From the NCBI RefSeq assembly GCF_004115265.2, contig NC_046292.1, forward strand, positions 10,682,001 through 10,746,000: 64,000 bases of DNA, given 5' to 3'. Of the stretch, positions 52,509 to 63,331 are shown piece by piece. The position numbers were made by a program, and so were the translations under genes. Source of the DNA: Rhinolophus ferrumequinum (taxonomy: Eukaryota; Chordata; Mammalia; Chiroptera; Rhinolophidae). The stretch's first letter is position 1. Each line of letters opens with the position of its first letter. The notes under the pieces were generated by a model. It saw nothing but the letters and a program-made list of their open reading frames with translations, was not told the origin of the DNA and did no database searches.

Positions 52509-52690
52509 CTGGAAGAGCCTGACCATGGAGGAGGGGCTGGCACGTCAGGCTCCAGTGTCCAGGGGCTGCAATTCCCAAAGCCCACTCCTTCTTCCCCAGC
52601 CAGAAGTTTTTTGTGCCTGAGCCAAGGAAGGAGCATTAGATGCACTAAAGGACATCTGACCAGTCACTGAATGCACACTCAAGAGTACCC

Positions 52691-53066
52691 TACCAGGGCA
52701 GCAGGATGGCTCAGTTGATTAGAGTGCAAGCTCTGAACAAAAGGGTTGCCGGTTCCATTCCCACAGGGGCCAGTGAGCTGTGCCCTCCACACCTAGATTG
52801 AAGACAACGAGCTGCCACTGAGCTTCTGGAGAGGAGGGCGGATGACTCGGTTATATCGTGAGCTCTCAACACCAAGGTTGCCGGTTCAATTCTCACCACG
52901 GCATGGTGGGCTGTGCCCCCTGCAACTAAAGATTGTAAACAGCAACTGGACTTGGAGCTGAGCTGCGCCCTCCACAACTAGATTAAAACGACAACAACTT
53001 GGAGCTGATGGGCCCTGGAGAAACACACTGTTCCCCAATATTCCCCAATAAAATTTAAATAAAAAA
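52691..53066 (+). mobile_element. Multimeric tRNA-derived SINE just after SRARP
   Basis: The first head (GCAGGATGGCTCAGTTGATT, B box GGTTGCCGGTTCCATTCCC) and a second B-box module (GGTTGCCGGTTCAATTCTC) are followed by a body ending with CAATAAAATTTAAATAAAAA. Direct repeats of AGAGTACC flank it. Its AATAAA at 53047-53052 is the first such signal I see downstream of the SRARP stop. Confidence 0.85.
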
Positions 53067-53340
53067 AGAGTACCATACCTCCTCCTTCCTTATCTTTGTT
53101 AGCCTTTCAACAGAAGCAGGACAAGGCACATCCACGTGGAAAGAGACCGATTCACTCATACAGCAGATACTAATGGAGCATCTTTTACCTGCCAGGCTCT
53201 GCAAAATGCCAGCGAAGGCACTGCAGCTTTCTTGGAGCTCATACTCTTGGAGTGGGGGATAAGTGGGGGGCCGGGGGGGAAGGGTTAAACAACTAAATAA
53301 ATAAAGATGATTTTGAACAGTAATAAAACGAGTGCTTTTA

Positions 53341-53693
53341 GGGGCCGGCCCGGTGGCTCAGGCGGTTGGAGCTCTGCGCTCCTAACTCCACGGGCTACCG
53401 GTTCGATTCCCACATGGGCCAGTGGGCTCTCAACCACAAGGGTGCCGGTTCGACTCCCGCAAGGGATGGTGGGCTGCGCCCCCTGCAACTGGTGGCGGTG
53501 GCTGGACCTGGAGCTGAGCTGTGTGCTCCACAACTAAGACTAAAAAAAAAGGACAACTTGAAACTGAACGGCACCCTCCACAACTAAGACTGAAAGGACA
53601 ACTTGACTTGGAGAAAATCCTGGAAGTACACACTGTTCCCCAATAAAGTCCTGTTCCCCTTCCCCAATAAAATCTTTAAAAAGAAAACAAAAC
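53341..53693 (+). mobile_element. Multimeric tRNA-derived SINE, well preserved
   Basis: The head starts GGGCCGGCCCGGTGGCTCAG with B box CTACCGGTTCGATTCCC. A second module GGTGCCGGTTCGACTCCC follows, and the body ends with TGTTCCCCAATAAAGTCC and CCCCAATAAAATCTTTAAAA. Target-site repeats AGTGCTTTTA lie at 53331-53340 and about 53694-53703. The clean boundaries suggest a young copy. Confidence 0.9.
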
Positions 53694-54099
53694 AAGTGCT
53701 TTTAGAAACTGAAACGGTGCTGGGATGGAAAATGGGGCAAAGAGTTTTACTGATACGGTGCTTGGGAAAAGCCTCTCTGAGCAGGTAACGAAGTATGATC
53801 TAGAAAATGAGAAGGAGCCAGCACTGCAAACCACCTGGCTGGCATCTTATCCCAGGGCAGGCCAGAGTGGGGTCAGGATGCCCCAGCATGACAGGCAGGG
53901 GCAGCACGTTGGCTGCTGTCATCTTAGCTCACATACAAGTGTGTAGGTCACCAGAGGGCGTGGGACACAGAATGGGGAAATTCAAGGACTCAGGTTGGAC
54001 CTGGCAACCTGAGACAGAAAATAAAGGGAACCAGCTTCTCAAGAGGGGCCGGAAGTGCTTATAAAGTGAATAGAGTATCATGTTTGAACAAATACAAAT

Positions 54100-54600
54100 A
54101 AGAGATATTATTTATCGAGTGTCTACTGCATACCAGGTGCATGCTGCCCATTAGAGATACAGAAAAAAAGGGGGTGTCCCTGGCTCCAGTGGGCAGTCAT
54201 GTTCCTTAGCAGGAAATGGGGTCATAGGTGTGTGTGAGGGTGTGTGTAGGTACATAGCGCAGAGCGAAATGTAAATCAACCCTTCTGAGGAAGTGACTCA
54301 GGACTCTCAGATTAAAACTGAGGGATCTTCGTTTATTTATTCAATGACTGTTTTTACCAGGTTCCTACAGACAGTAGTAGTTGACACGTATTGACCACTT
54401 GCTCTGTGCCAGGGAGACAACATCCTCGCTGTGCCAGTATGTGGAAGCTCTAGTTTTGTATCCATTTCACAGATAAGAGAACTGAGGCACAGAGAGTTTG
54501 CGGGATGCACTCAAGGCCCCAAGGACTGGTGCAGTTGGGATTAGAACCCAGACAACCCGGTGCTCAAGTTCTTGCTCTTAACTCTAGAGCCAATGGCCTC
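54100..54600 (+). mobile_element. L2 and MIR fragments
   Basis: TTATCGAGTGTCTACTGCAT ACCAGGTGC is L2-like. CATTTCACAGATAAGAGAAC TGAGGCACAGAGAG near 54465-54500 is a MIR core. Both are ancient and overlap unassigned sequence. Confidence 0.55.
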
Positions 54601-55190
54601 TCATCCTGGCAAGTTCTCTTCTAGGTACAGAGGATCCAGAGAGAACAGACGTAACCCTGTCCTCGAGGAAGTCACAGCCTGGTGGGGGAGGCAAGAAAGG
54701 ACGTAACTATTGATTGCCATGGCTTCTGATAAGTGCAACAGTAAGAGCACACAGAATGCGGTTGGGGCTGACGGAGGGTGCCCAGCCCGTTCTGGGAGAG
54801 GATATGAAGGAGAGCTTCCTGCAGGAAGTGACATCTAAACTAAGATCTAAGAGAAGAGAGAGAGAGAAAAAAAAGATCTGACTAGTGGGTGAGCCATACA
54901 AAGGAAAGGGAGCAGAGGTGGGGAGAGTTCCAGGAAAAAGGGCCAGTCATTCAGTCTGGCTGGAGTCTTCATTCGTTCATTTACCACACGTGTAATGGGC
55001 ACCACTGTGTGCCAGGCTCTGGGCTAAAGCCTGGTTTGGAGCAGTGATAGAACACATAAGGCTCCACCATGAAGGTGCTTATTCTCTAGCAACGTACACA
55101 CACAAACAAACCGAGAAGCCAGAGAAATGTCAGGGACCTCATCATGTGAGACCTTGCAGGCCATGATGAGGTCTTTAGATTTTTCTCTCA
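54600..55190 (+). mobile_element. L2-like LINE fragment
   Basis: CTGTCCTCGAGGAAGTCACA GCCTGGTGGGGGAGGCAAG and AAGTGACATCTAAACTAAGA TC, with later TTTACCACACGTGTAATGGG-like text, resemble 3' L2 regions. It is ancient and has approximate edges. Confidence 0.5.
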
Positions 55191-56189
55191 GATGGGGACT
55201 GTCATGCAGGGTGTCATGCAGGGTCTCAGCTCCCGCTCCCCATAAGAACGCAGGATATGGTGAGCCAAAAAGGAACACACACGGAGCCATAGATAGGGGA
55301 GTCATACCACTATATCTCGCTGGTGGCTGGGTTGGAGACACAGGAAGCAGGAGCCACACTATCCGCAACCTGCCGTCTACTTCTCTCTGCCAACCAACCT
55401 CACTTGCTAGCTGCAATCCGCCGTGCTAACTGCAATCCGCTCTTGGTAGCTCAGTCACCATCTTCTTGCTAACCCCCATTTTGCTGCCAGCGTAGCCACG
55501 GCAGTTATATTAGTGGCCAATGGCTCACTGGTTACAGCTGACGGCCAACTAGCCACAGCTGATGGCCGGCCATCCAATCACAGTTGGTGGCCATTTACTA
55601 TCCGAGTGAGCACCTTTCCACGTAAGGCTGAGAACCTGGAAACTGCACTCCTGGCTCTGTCCCCACAGGGACCATTGGAAATTGTGAGCAGAGAGTGACG
55701 TGACCAGACCTAACTTTTAAAAAATTTCCTCTGGTTCTTGTGCTGGGATCCGAAGGGCTGCACCTTAGTCCAGGCAAAGGGGGGTGATGGTTTGAATTGT
55801 AGAGGTAGTGACGGAATAATCTGGACGACATATGTCTCTTCCTCTCTCTTCGAGTTAAGGATCCCCGGACTAGAAGAGCCCAAAGGCAACCCACAAAGGG
55901 AATTTGAGCTCCTCAAACAAACAAACAAAAAAAGGGTGAGGCCCGTCGCTGCACATCTAGATTTTCACCAGCAGGTGTCGCCCTATCATCAGACTGGAGG
56001 GCACCCTAGTCCCACCTGACTGTGGCAGGCCCAAACCTGCTGGGCATGGACCCCTGGGGCCAGCGACGCAGTGGGGTCTATGTTTTCAGAAGCCAAATTT
56101 CCATTCTAATCGACACCCCTTTCATCCAGAATAATGATTATTGATATTTCTATGTGTACCACAAACTACCTCAGTTTCTCTCACACCAG

Positions 56190-56680
56190 ATCTGTGAGGT
56201 GGGTATGATTTTTATTGCCATTTTACAGATGAGGAAACCGAGGCACAGAAAGATGAAGTGATTTGCCCAATGCCACCAACAAGAAAGAGGTGGAGCCCAA
56301 ATCCGAACCCCACGCGATGTGACTACACACCTGGAGTCATAGCATAGTAACCCCACTCTGTGCTGTAGGTTCTCTGTTCTCATTTGTTGAATGAGTGAAC
56401 AAAGGAAGAATGAATATTTTCCAAGGACCCAGCCTAGGGCCTGGCAGCATGTAGGAAATGTATGGGGAACTAAACAGGTGAGTGAGGCCCTCACTGAGAT
56501 GGGGCACACAGGTGGAGGAGACTAGCTCAGTTAGTCTCTTCATAATCCTGTGAGGTGCTATCCCATTTGACAGATGAGGAAACTGAGGCCCTGATGGGTT
56601 AAGCAATTGACCCAAGGTCACACAGCTAGTAAGGGGTAGAGCCAGAGTTGAAATGGAAGCAGCCGGACTTCAGAGCTTTA
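56190..56680 (+). mobile_element. Two MIR-type fragments
   Basis: CCATTTTACAGATGAGGAAA CCGAGGCACAGAAAG near 56218-56252 and TTTGACAGATGAGGAAACTG AGGCCCTGATGG near 56567-56598 are both MIR cores in the same orientation, each followed by a GTCACACAGCTAGTAAG-like stretch or its remnant. Confidence 0.65.
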
Positions 56681-56837
56681 TCTACCCGCCACACTGTAGG
56701 GATGTACTGAAAAATCTGCTGAGGGTATGAATCAATCAATAAATGAAAGATTTTATTGAACCAGTGAGTGAAAGTGTGGATAAGCGAATGTGTTCCTAGG
56801 TTGGCAGCGATGCTTAATTCAGCACTGTGTCCTGTCT

Positions 56838-57300
56838 GTTAAAAAAATAAATAAACGGAGCCACTTTAAAATGGAGCCATAGCTGGCATGCCAAAGGAAC
56901 TGCCTTACATAGCTTATGCCTCAAACCTGTGGAATGTTAAAACAGGGCAAAATAACCTCTTGACTGGGCCTAAAGCAACCTAATGCCTCAAAGAACATTT
57001 GCAAAGACAGCAAGAAAGCAGGTATGACTACTGGACGGATGACTACCAAACACCACATTAAAACATTCTATGTTATGTTGTCGTCTTTCTATTGGTGTAA
57101 TTGCTCCCCTTCCCTTCTCATAAATACCCCTTGTCTTTGTTTTTTCTTTTTTTCTTTTCTATTTTTTGGGGAGTTTTCATTTTGTTTATTTTTTTGCTTT
57201 GCCTTTATTTCTTAGTCGGAACATTATTTGGGCTTCTGCCTGAATCAATGCTTCCTGAATAGCTATTCTTGCTGATTTCAAATAAACGCCTGTAGCTCTC
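56838..57300 (+). mobile_element. Possible fossil ERV LTR
   Basis: AAAATGGAGCCATAGCTGGC near the left, CATAAATACCCCTTGTCTTT in the middle and CAAATAAACGCCTGTAGCTC near the right give the promoter and polyadenylation layout of a class I LTR. It would be a solo element. Family and edges are uncertain. Confidence 0.35.
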
Positions 57301-57351
57301 ACTTTGAAAGGCCATTTATGTATGTATGTATGTATTTTAGATAGGATTCTT

Positions 57352-57593
57352 TTTTTTAAATACATTTTATTGGGGAATATTGGGGAACAGTGTGTTTCTC
57401 CAGGGCCCATCAGCTCCAAGTCGTTGTCCTACAGTCTAGATGTGGAGGGCGCAGCTCAGCTCCAAGTCCAGTCGTTCTTTCCAATCTTTAGTTGCAGGGA
57501 GCACAGCCCACCATCCCATGCGGGAATTGAACCGGCAACCTTGGCATTGAGAGCTCGCGCTCTAACCAACTGAGCCCACCAGCCGCCCCCTTT
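57352..57593 (-). mobile_element. tRNA-derived SINE (minus strand)
   Basis: On the minus strand the head GGCTGGTGGGCTCAGTTGGT and B box GGTTGCCGGTTCAATTCCC are followed by the shared body and an AATAAAATG tail. Direct repeats GATAGGATTCTT at 57340-57351 and 57594-57605 flank it. Confidence 0.9.
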
Positions 57594-57879
57594 GATAGGA
57601 TTCTTGATTTTAATAAGTATAAATACAAGTATAAGACAAAATAATTCTTCATTCAGGTATGTTCAGTGCCTCAAAAGTTAGTTACATGATAAATAGTACC
57701 TGTTGAAACCTATAAAAGATGAGACATTCTAAGGTGCCCTAACAATCTGTCTGTAACACTGAACCGCAAGGCCATTTTAATTGTGATACAGGGCCTTTTT
57801 ATTTTTAAGTTAGCAATCCCCAGTGCCTTAAAGTGCCTGGTACGTAGTAGGTGGTCAAGAATTGTGGGGGTGAAGGGCG

Positions 57880-57931
57880 GGAGCAGTTAGCTCAGTTGAT
57901 TAGAGTGAGGTGCTCTTTTTTTTTTTAAAGA

Positions 57932-57968
<37 letters not shown>

Positions 57969-58370
57969 GGGGAAGGGGAACAGGACTTTATTGGGGGTAC
58001 AGTGAGTACTTCCAGGGCTTTTTTTTTTCTCAAGTCAAGTTGTTGTCCTTTCAATCTTAGTTGTGGAGGGCACAGCTCAGCTCCAGGTCCAGTTGCCATT
58101 GCTAGTTGCAGGGGGCGCAGCCCACCATCCCTTGCGGGAGTCGAACCGGCAACCTCGTGGTTGAGAGCCCACTGGCCTATGTGGGAATCGAACCGGCAGC
58201 CTTCGGAGTTAGGAGCATGGAGCTCCAACTGTCTGAGTCACCGGGCTGGCCGAGAGTGTGTGCTCTTAACAGCAAGGGTGTGAGCTGCGCCCTCCACAAC
58301 TAGATTGAAACAACTGCTCGACTTGGAGCTGATGGGTCCTGGAAAAACACACTTGAAAAAAAAAAAAATT
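57880..58370 (+). mobile_element. Short-form SINE interrupted by a younger SINE
   Basis: The left piece CGGGAGCAGTTAGCTCAGTT GATTAGAG (A-box part) and the right piece starting TGCTCTTAACAGCAAGGGTG and continuing GCGCCCTCCACAACTAGATT to a poly(A) tail join into one short-form tRNA-Ile SINE. The younger copy lies between them at 57918-58259. Confidence 0.8.
57918..58259 (-). mobile_element. Younger SINE nested in another SINE
   Basis: Minus-strand multimeric SINE whose head ends at the right with GGCCAGCCCGGTGACTCAGA. It has two B-box modules, GGCTGCCGGTTCGATTCCC and GGTTGCCGGTTCGACTCCC. Its A-rich tail on this strand has become a (TTA)n run at about 57938-57967. The repeated target GTGCTCTT flanks it. 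Confidence 0.85.
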
Positions 58371-59109
58371 GTGTGGGAACGAAGAAAGGAAGGAGGAAGG
58401 GACAGATTTATAGTCCTGCTCTATCCTCTGGCTCCCTGGGGCCAGCAGCCCTGCTTTGTGCCCTTCAGGGAGGCACCCAGAGGGCCCCCACCCAGTCTAG
58501 TAGCACCTAGACTCCCAAGACTGTCCCTGGGTCCAGGCCCTGGAGGCCTGAGCTTGGAACTGACCTGGCTGGCTGCTCACAGTGAGCCCCAGGCCAGCTG
58601 TGCTGACTGTAAACAACACCCTCTCCCCTGCCCAGAGGTTCCTGCCTCGGGCACCCATCCAGCAGACTCAAGTTACCAAGCCCCTCAGGACCCTCTCTTG
58701 TTTGAGAAGGGGCGGGGGAGTGCGGTTGGGTGTAGAGACCTTGGTTTTCCTTGTACAGAAAACAACCATAACAATTTTAACAAAAGCTTGACATTTACTG
58801 AGCTTATACTAAAACATAATTTCTTTCTGGTTCCTCACAGCAGCCCTGGGAGGGTGCTACCTGATCTTTGTTTACGAATGAGGGAACTAAGCCTTCCAGA
58901 GGCTTCCTTCCCCTACCTCCATCCCTGGGGCCCAGACAGGTTCTTCTGGGAGGGCCAGGGAACCTTTTATTTCTGCCCTCACCTGCTTTTCCTGAAGAGA
59001 AGAGCCCAGGTACCAGGGCAGCTCCTCTGTCCCTCTTCTAGCCCCCTACTTGGTCTTGTCGGTGCCAGGGTCACACTGGGGATGTCAGGGTCCAAATCTA
59101 TATGAAACA

Positions 59110-59360
59110 ACAGTAACTGAGCCCTCCTGGGCATTTCATTGCATGGTATACGTGAGCTACGTCACTACCGAACGCGAAGCCTTTTTACATGTATTACAAA
59201 ACAACTCTAGCAGGTAGATCCTATTAGCACCATTTTACAGATGGGTCAACTGAGGCACAAAGAGGTTAAGTTACTTGCTCAAGATCACACAGCTCAGAAG
59301 CAGCAGAGCCAAGATTTGAGCCCAAGTTATATGGCTCCAGAGTCTGTGACTGGCCCTCCA
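59110..59360 (+). mobile_element. MIR SINE
   Basis: CACCATTTTACAGATGGGTC AACTGAGGCACAAAGAGG, then CAAGATCACACAGCTCAGAA GC, is a long, clear MIR match. Confidence 0.75.
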
Positions 59361-60453
59361 CTCTTTACTGGGGCTTGCTAGCTTAAAAAAAAAAAAAGAA
59401 TCCTACAAACATTTACTTAGCTCCTTTCCCATGCCAGACTTGGGAGCCAGAGAGCAGAATAAGGCCTTAGTTTTCTGCCATTGCAGTACTGGGATCCAAG
59501 GAAGATAGGAGATTGGGTGGATGGAGAGGGGAGACAAGGGTGGGGTACAGGGTGAGAGGTGGGGCTTACCTCTGGGCCAGGGAAGGGTGGCCATGGGGGT
59601 GGGGGAGTTGGTCTGGTAGAGAAGCCCTGGCCCGAGGGTCTGGAGGTCTGGGTCTTCATCCCATCTCTGCAACTGATTTGCTGTGTGACCCTGGGCAAGT
59701 CCTTACCCCTCCCTGGACCTGGGTCTCCCTGTCATACCATAAGGAGTCTGGAATGACTCCCTGAGGGGACAGGGGTGGCCAACCAAATGGTGAAGCTCCA
59801 GGGTCTGCTCTCCCCTCCCAGGCATGTGCTCGTTTCATCTGAGTTTGAGTTTCTGTTGAAGACAAGGTGTGGGCCTAGGGTTCTTGGGCTCTGTCTGTGA
59901 CTCTGAGCTGGTAGCTCTGGAGGGCTTTCTGGAGGAGGAGGCTTTTTGGCCTGGTCTAGGTCTTTAAAAGTGAGGAAACCTCTTAGGTCCTCCGCACCCC
60001 TCAGGGTCTCTGGAAACAACCAACCTGGACCTTCTCATAGGTCTCTAGCTCTGGAGGGTAGCATCTTTTCAACTTCCCCTGCCTCCTTCCCAGGTCCACT
60101 CCAAAAGCCATAAGATGTGGGAGTCCCTTTTCTGTATGGGATACCAGGGTGGAGGGTGGGGAGCTGTCTCGGTGGGGCCCCTGGAGGTGGGGGGTACTGA
60201 TCTGGGCTGCTCCTACAGAGGACTTTCCAGAGCCACAGCCAAGGATTCAAATCCCAGCTGTGCCACTTCCAAGCTGGGTGACCTTGGGCCTGTTGTTTGA
60301 CCTCTCTGAACCTCCATGTCCTCCTTGATCCCCATCTTGACGGATTGTTGTGGGGATGAGGAGTGTGTGTGGCACACTCTAGGCTCTAAATGAATGGGAC
60401 TGCTATAATTACTCTTCACGGGGCAGGGCGGGGCTCAGGGCCCACAGCCAGGC

Positions 60454-60463
60454 CTATATTTAG
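60454..60463. promoter_or_regulatory. Perfect MEF2 motif in the HSPB7 3' flank
   Basis: CTATATTTAG fits the MEF2 consensus exactly. It lies in GC-rich unique sequence about 1.1 kb beyond the HSPB7 polyadenylation site. HSPB7 is expressed mainly in heart and skeletal muscle, so a muscle enhancer is plausible; a single motif does not prove it. Confidence 0.4.
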
Positions 60464-61554
60464 CCTGGAAAGGGTGGGGGACCCTGGGAGACAAAGCACT
60501 GCCGCCAGCCTTGGCGCCCAGAGGGCGGAGCTGAGGAGAGCCGGCCTCCCTGCCCTCCTCTTCCGCAGGGTCACCTTGGCTGGAGGGCTCTGTCAGTCTG
60601 GATGTGCCCAGTTCCTAGCAGCTGCTCTGTGTCCTGTGCAACTCTCATCCCCTAAAACCGTGGTCTGGGGAGGGGGTTGCTGTGGCCTGGGGGACATGGG
60701 GGTGGAAAGTTTTCAATGCCATTAGCCACGTGGGGAGCTCACCCCTTTCCCAGCCCGGGCTGCCCAGCTCCCCCCAGCAGGCCCACGGGCAGCATCGCTG
60801 GGGTTGGGATGCCAAGGTGAGCCTGACCCTGGGTGGGGGTCGAGGGAGACGGGGAGGCTGGTCTGGCTCCTCCCCACAACCAGGCACTGATGAGTGTCGG
60901 GGCTGCAAATAGCCCAGTGGAATCAGTGAGTCACAGAGGCTGGAAATACCGCGCCCACTCTCCCTCCCCTCCTCCTGCCTGCAGTCCTAGATGCACTGGC
61001 CATCACCCCATCACTCTGATTTCATTAGCGCCTGGTGGGGTGTGGGGTGTGTGTGTAGAAGGTCCCTCCAGAGAGCACCCAGACTCCAGACTCCCTGAAC
61101 TAGCCACCTCCCAACCAGGTTGCAGCTTGGCTCTGCCCCAGGAGCTGTGTGACCCCGGGCCAGTCACTCAGCCTCTCTGGTTCTCAAAGCCCATTTGGTA
61201 CAAGATAGCCTTCAACAAGGCAAGTGACTCAGTGCAGCTGACCCACCTTTGGTGTGCCTGTGCCTGGGATAGTTCATGGCACGCAGTAGCAGTGGCGGGC
61301 TAGCAATTGGAAGAGAAGGCACTGCAAGGTTTTTCGTGGAAATAATCCTGGGAGTCCTGCCAAGGTGGGTCTGGGAGCCAAGGGAGGAGGCCAAAGGACA
61401 CCCACATTTCTCTGAGGTCTTGAATTTTACTTGAGCTACCACCCCCACCTCCAAATCCCAAGGAAGGCATGTCTGCTTATCCTGGGATTTCCCACCCGAG
61501 TTGCCTTCAACCCCACCCCAAATTTGAGAACTTCAGGCAGGTGATCTCCAGATG

Positions 61555-63151
61555 TCTGTGATACTGTCATTTATTATGTGTGCAGGGTACAATGCCAGGA
61601 TCCTCCCATGCCCTCTCCCCACCCCAAGTTGTCCCCGAAGGGCCTGAGTGGCAGGGGTGAGAGACCACCCTACAGAACACTGACCCAAGGGGCACAGAGA
61701 GCAGAGCTGGCTCTGCCACTGGCCCTAGTCCCCTTTTCCCCACCCCGCCACTAACTGAACCACCCTTTCCCCTCCCCCCGCTTCTGTATGTGGGAGACTG
61801 AGCCAGGGGTATTGGGGGCAGCTGGGGCTCCCCAGAATGAAGGCTGACTGGAGGTCCCTGCCCTGGCCTGGGGACTAGGAGGGAACTGGGTTGGGGGCTC
61901 TGTCTGTGATTCAGGCATTCTCCAGCAGAAAGATGTGGGGGCAAGGCGTATAGGCCAAGAGAGCAGAGAGAGGCGCTGCTTCCCAGGGCACAGAGGGGTG
62001 AGGGCCACTGGCCATTTGAGAGCAGCTTTCTGGGATTATATCCAACCTTCAGTGGGCAAGCTGGGCCCTCAACTGCTCAGAGACTCAGTTTCCCCAGTAA
62101 CAAAAATGGAGATTGAAATCTGACTTTAGAATGTTCTGAATTTGGCCTCAACCAATGGTAACGCTGAGTATTTGAAGGATGACAGGTGTGTGTGCGCATG
62201 TGTAGTTACACACAACAACCCTATAGATTCATAGATTCAAGAGAGGGAAGGATGGGGGAGGTGACTGGCCACAGGGAAGGTCGGCAAGACACTGGTCCAA
62301 CCCTGAGGCCCAAAGCCCCATCCATGCTCTCTTTCCCACTTCTGCTGGCTGACTTGTCTACCGTGGAGTAACCCCCAGGAGCCCAGGCCTGGAGATGTCG
62401 GGAAAGAAGGACCAGCCCCACCCCTTAGTCTGGCCTTGCCTGGAGGCACGGAGCAGGTAACAGATGGCAGGAGTTTCACACAGTTTCTCACGAACCAGCT
62501 GTATTGGAAAAAACCCACGCGTATACAGACACGAGGTGGCCCTGCCCTGGCACAGCTGGCCGGTGGGGCACCAGGTGGGCAGGCAGTCTGGCAGCTGGTT
62601 TGGGGCTTAGAGAGTAGCAGAGGAGAGGTTTCCAACATGGTTGCCTCTTCTGGCCCCCTGTTCACCCTGGAAGTTCAATTTAGATGGGTACCTCTGCCTG
62701 TGATCTCCCTCTGCCTCTCCTGCTCCCCTTGGCCAAGGATGTCCTGGGTCCCCTTCCCCCACCCACGCCCTGCAGAGACTCCATAGATCAAAGGATCTGT
62801 CCATCTGTCTGTCCTGCAGATTATTTGCCTAGAGAGTCTGCCTGTCCTAATTTCCCCTTCCCAAAGTGGGTTCTCTGAAATCTCCCCCCCCCATCCCTTT
62901 ATTTTGGACTAAATGATAGGCCACATCTGGAATCTGGGGGCCACAGGTCAGGCTAGGGGATCCCTGGCATGCCGTGGGCAGAGCAGACAGCCTGTTTTTT
63001 TGGGGTGACCCACCTGGGGCCTGGGGGTGTCAGAGCTAGACCATGGGCTGAGATGTCCTGGAAGCTGTCATAAGGGGCTTAGGAAAACTCGGGCAGGCCA
63101 GTGTGGGGAGAAGGATGGGGAAGTCAGGAGGGCAGGGGTAAGCGGAACCCC
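61555..63151 (-). other. HSPB7: HSPB7 3'UTR with two candidate polyadenylation signals
   Basis: On the minus strand AATAAA occurs at 62903-62898 and again at 61575-61570. Use of the first gives a 3'UTR of about 270 bases, and the second about 1.6 kb. Which one is used cannot be decided from sequence. Confidence 0.6.
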
Positions 63152-63331
63152 TCAGATTTTTATCTCTGTCCGGAAGGTCTGCTGGACGTGCTCTGTATGT
63201 GGGTGGCGTCGTGCCCGGATGGTGAGGCTGCCGTCCTCCCTCAGGGCTGAGGTCACCGACGTGGGGTCCACATCCTCCGGCAGCTGGCACTTGTGAGCGA
63301 AGGTGTTCATGACCGTGCCATCAGCTGCCAG
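63152..63331 (-). CDS. HSPB7: HSPB7 (cvHSP) small heat-shock protein, last coding exon
   Basis: HSPB7 is a striated-muscle small heat-shock protein that protects sarcomeric and filamin-bound proteins and suppresses aggregation. This exon encodes the last 59 residues ([14 protein letters not shown] to the C-terminal RTEIKI), followed by TGA at 63154-63152. It is the C-terminal half of the alpha-crystallin domain, with the conserved [12 protein letters not shown] strand, and ends in I-K-I, an IxI-type motif at the extreme C terminus. The acceptor CCCCAG precedes 63331 and the exon opens on a whole codon. The upstream exons, with the serine-rich N terminus and the first half of the domain, lie beyond the window. 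Residues agree with human HSPB7 as I recall it. No defects are seen. Confidence 0.95.
   Translation of the reverse strand: MAADGTVMNTFAHKCQLPEDVDPTSVTSALREDGSLTIRARRHPHTEHVQQTFRTEIKI

Larger units (their letters stand above)
52509..61549. other. Intergenic region between SRARP and HSPB7
   Basis: About 9 kb without a recognised gene. Besides the mobile elements listed separately, 58380-61549 is GC-rich, mostly unique sequence with MIR cores near 59215-59350 and 60225-60420 and a perfect MEF2 motif at 60454-60463. The SRARP 3'UTR must occupy the left edge, but its end is not clear. Confidence 0.6.

Noticed and set aside
30000-58370. CRISPR-like repeats from the recurring TGGCTCAG / GGTTCGATTCCC words
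   Set aside because: The spacing is irregular and the units lie in SINEs with target-site duplications in a mammalian genome.
58305-59105. A 266-codon open frame on the plus strand between SRARP and HSPB7
   Set aside because: It begins inside a SINE tail, has no recognisable domain, and the sequence looks like unique non-coding DNA with an A-rich stretch. There is no splice or promoter context, so it is probably a chance frame in GC-rich DNA.
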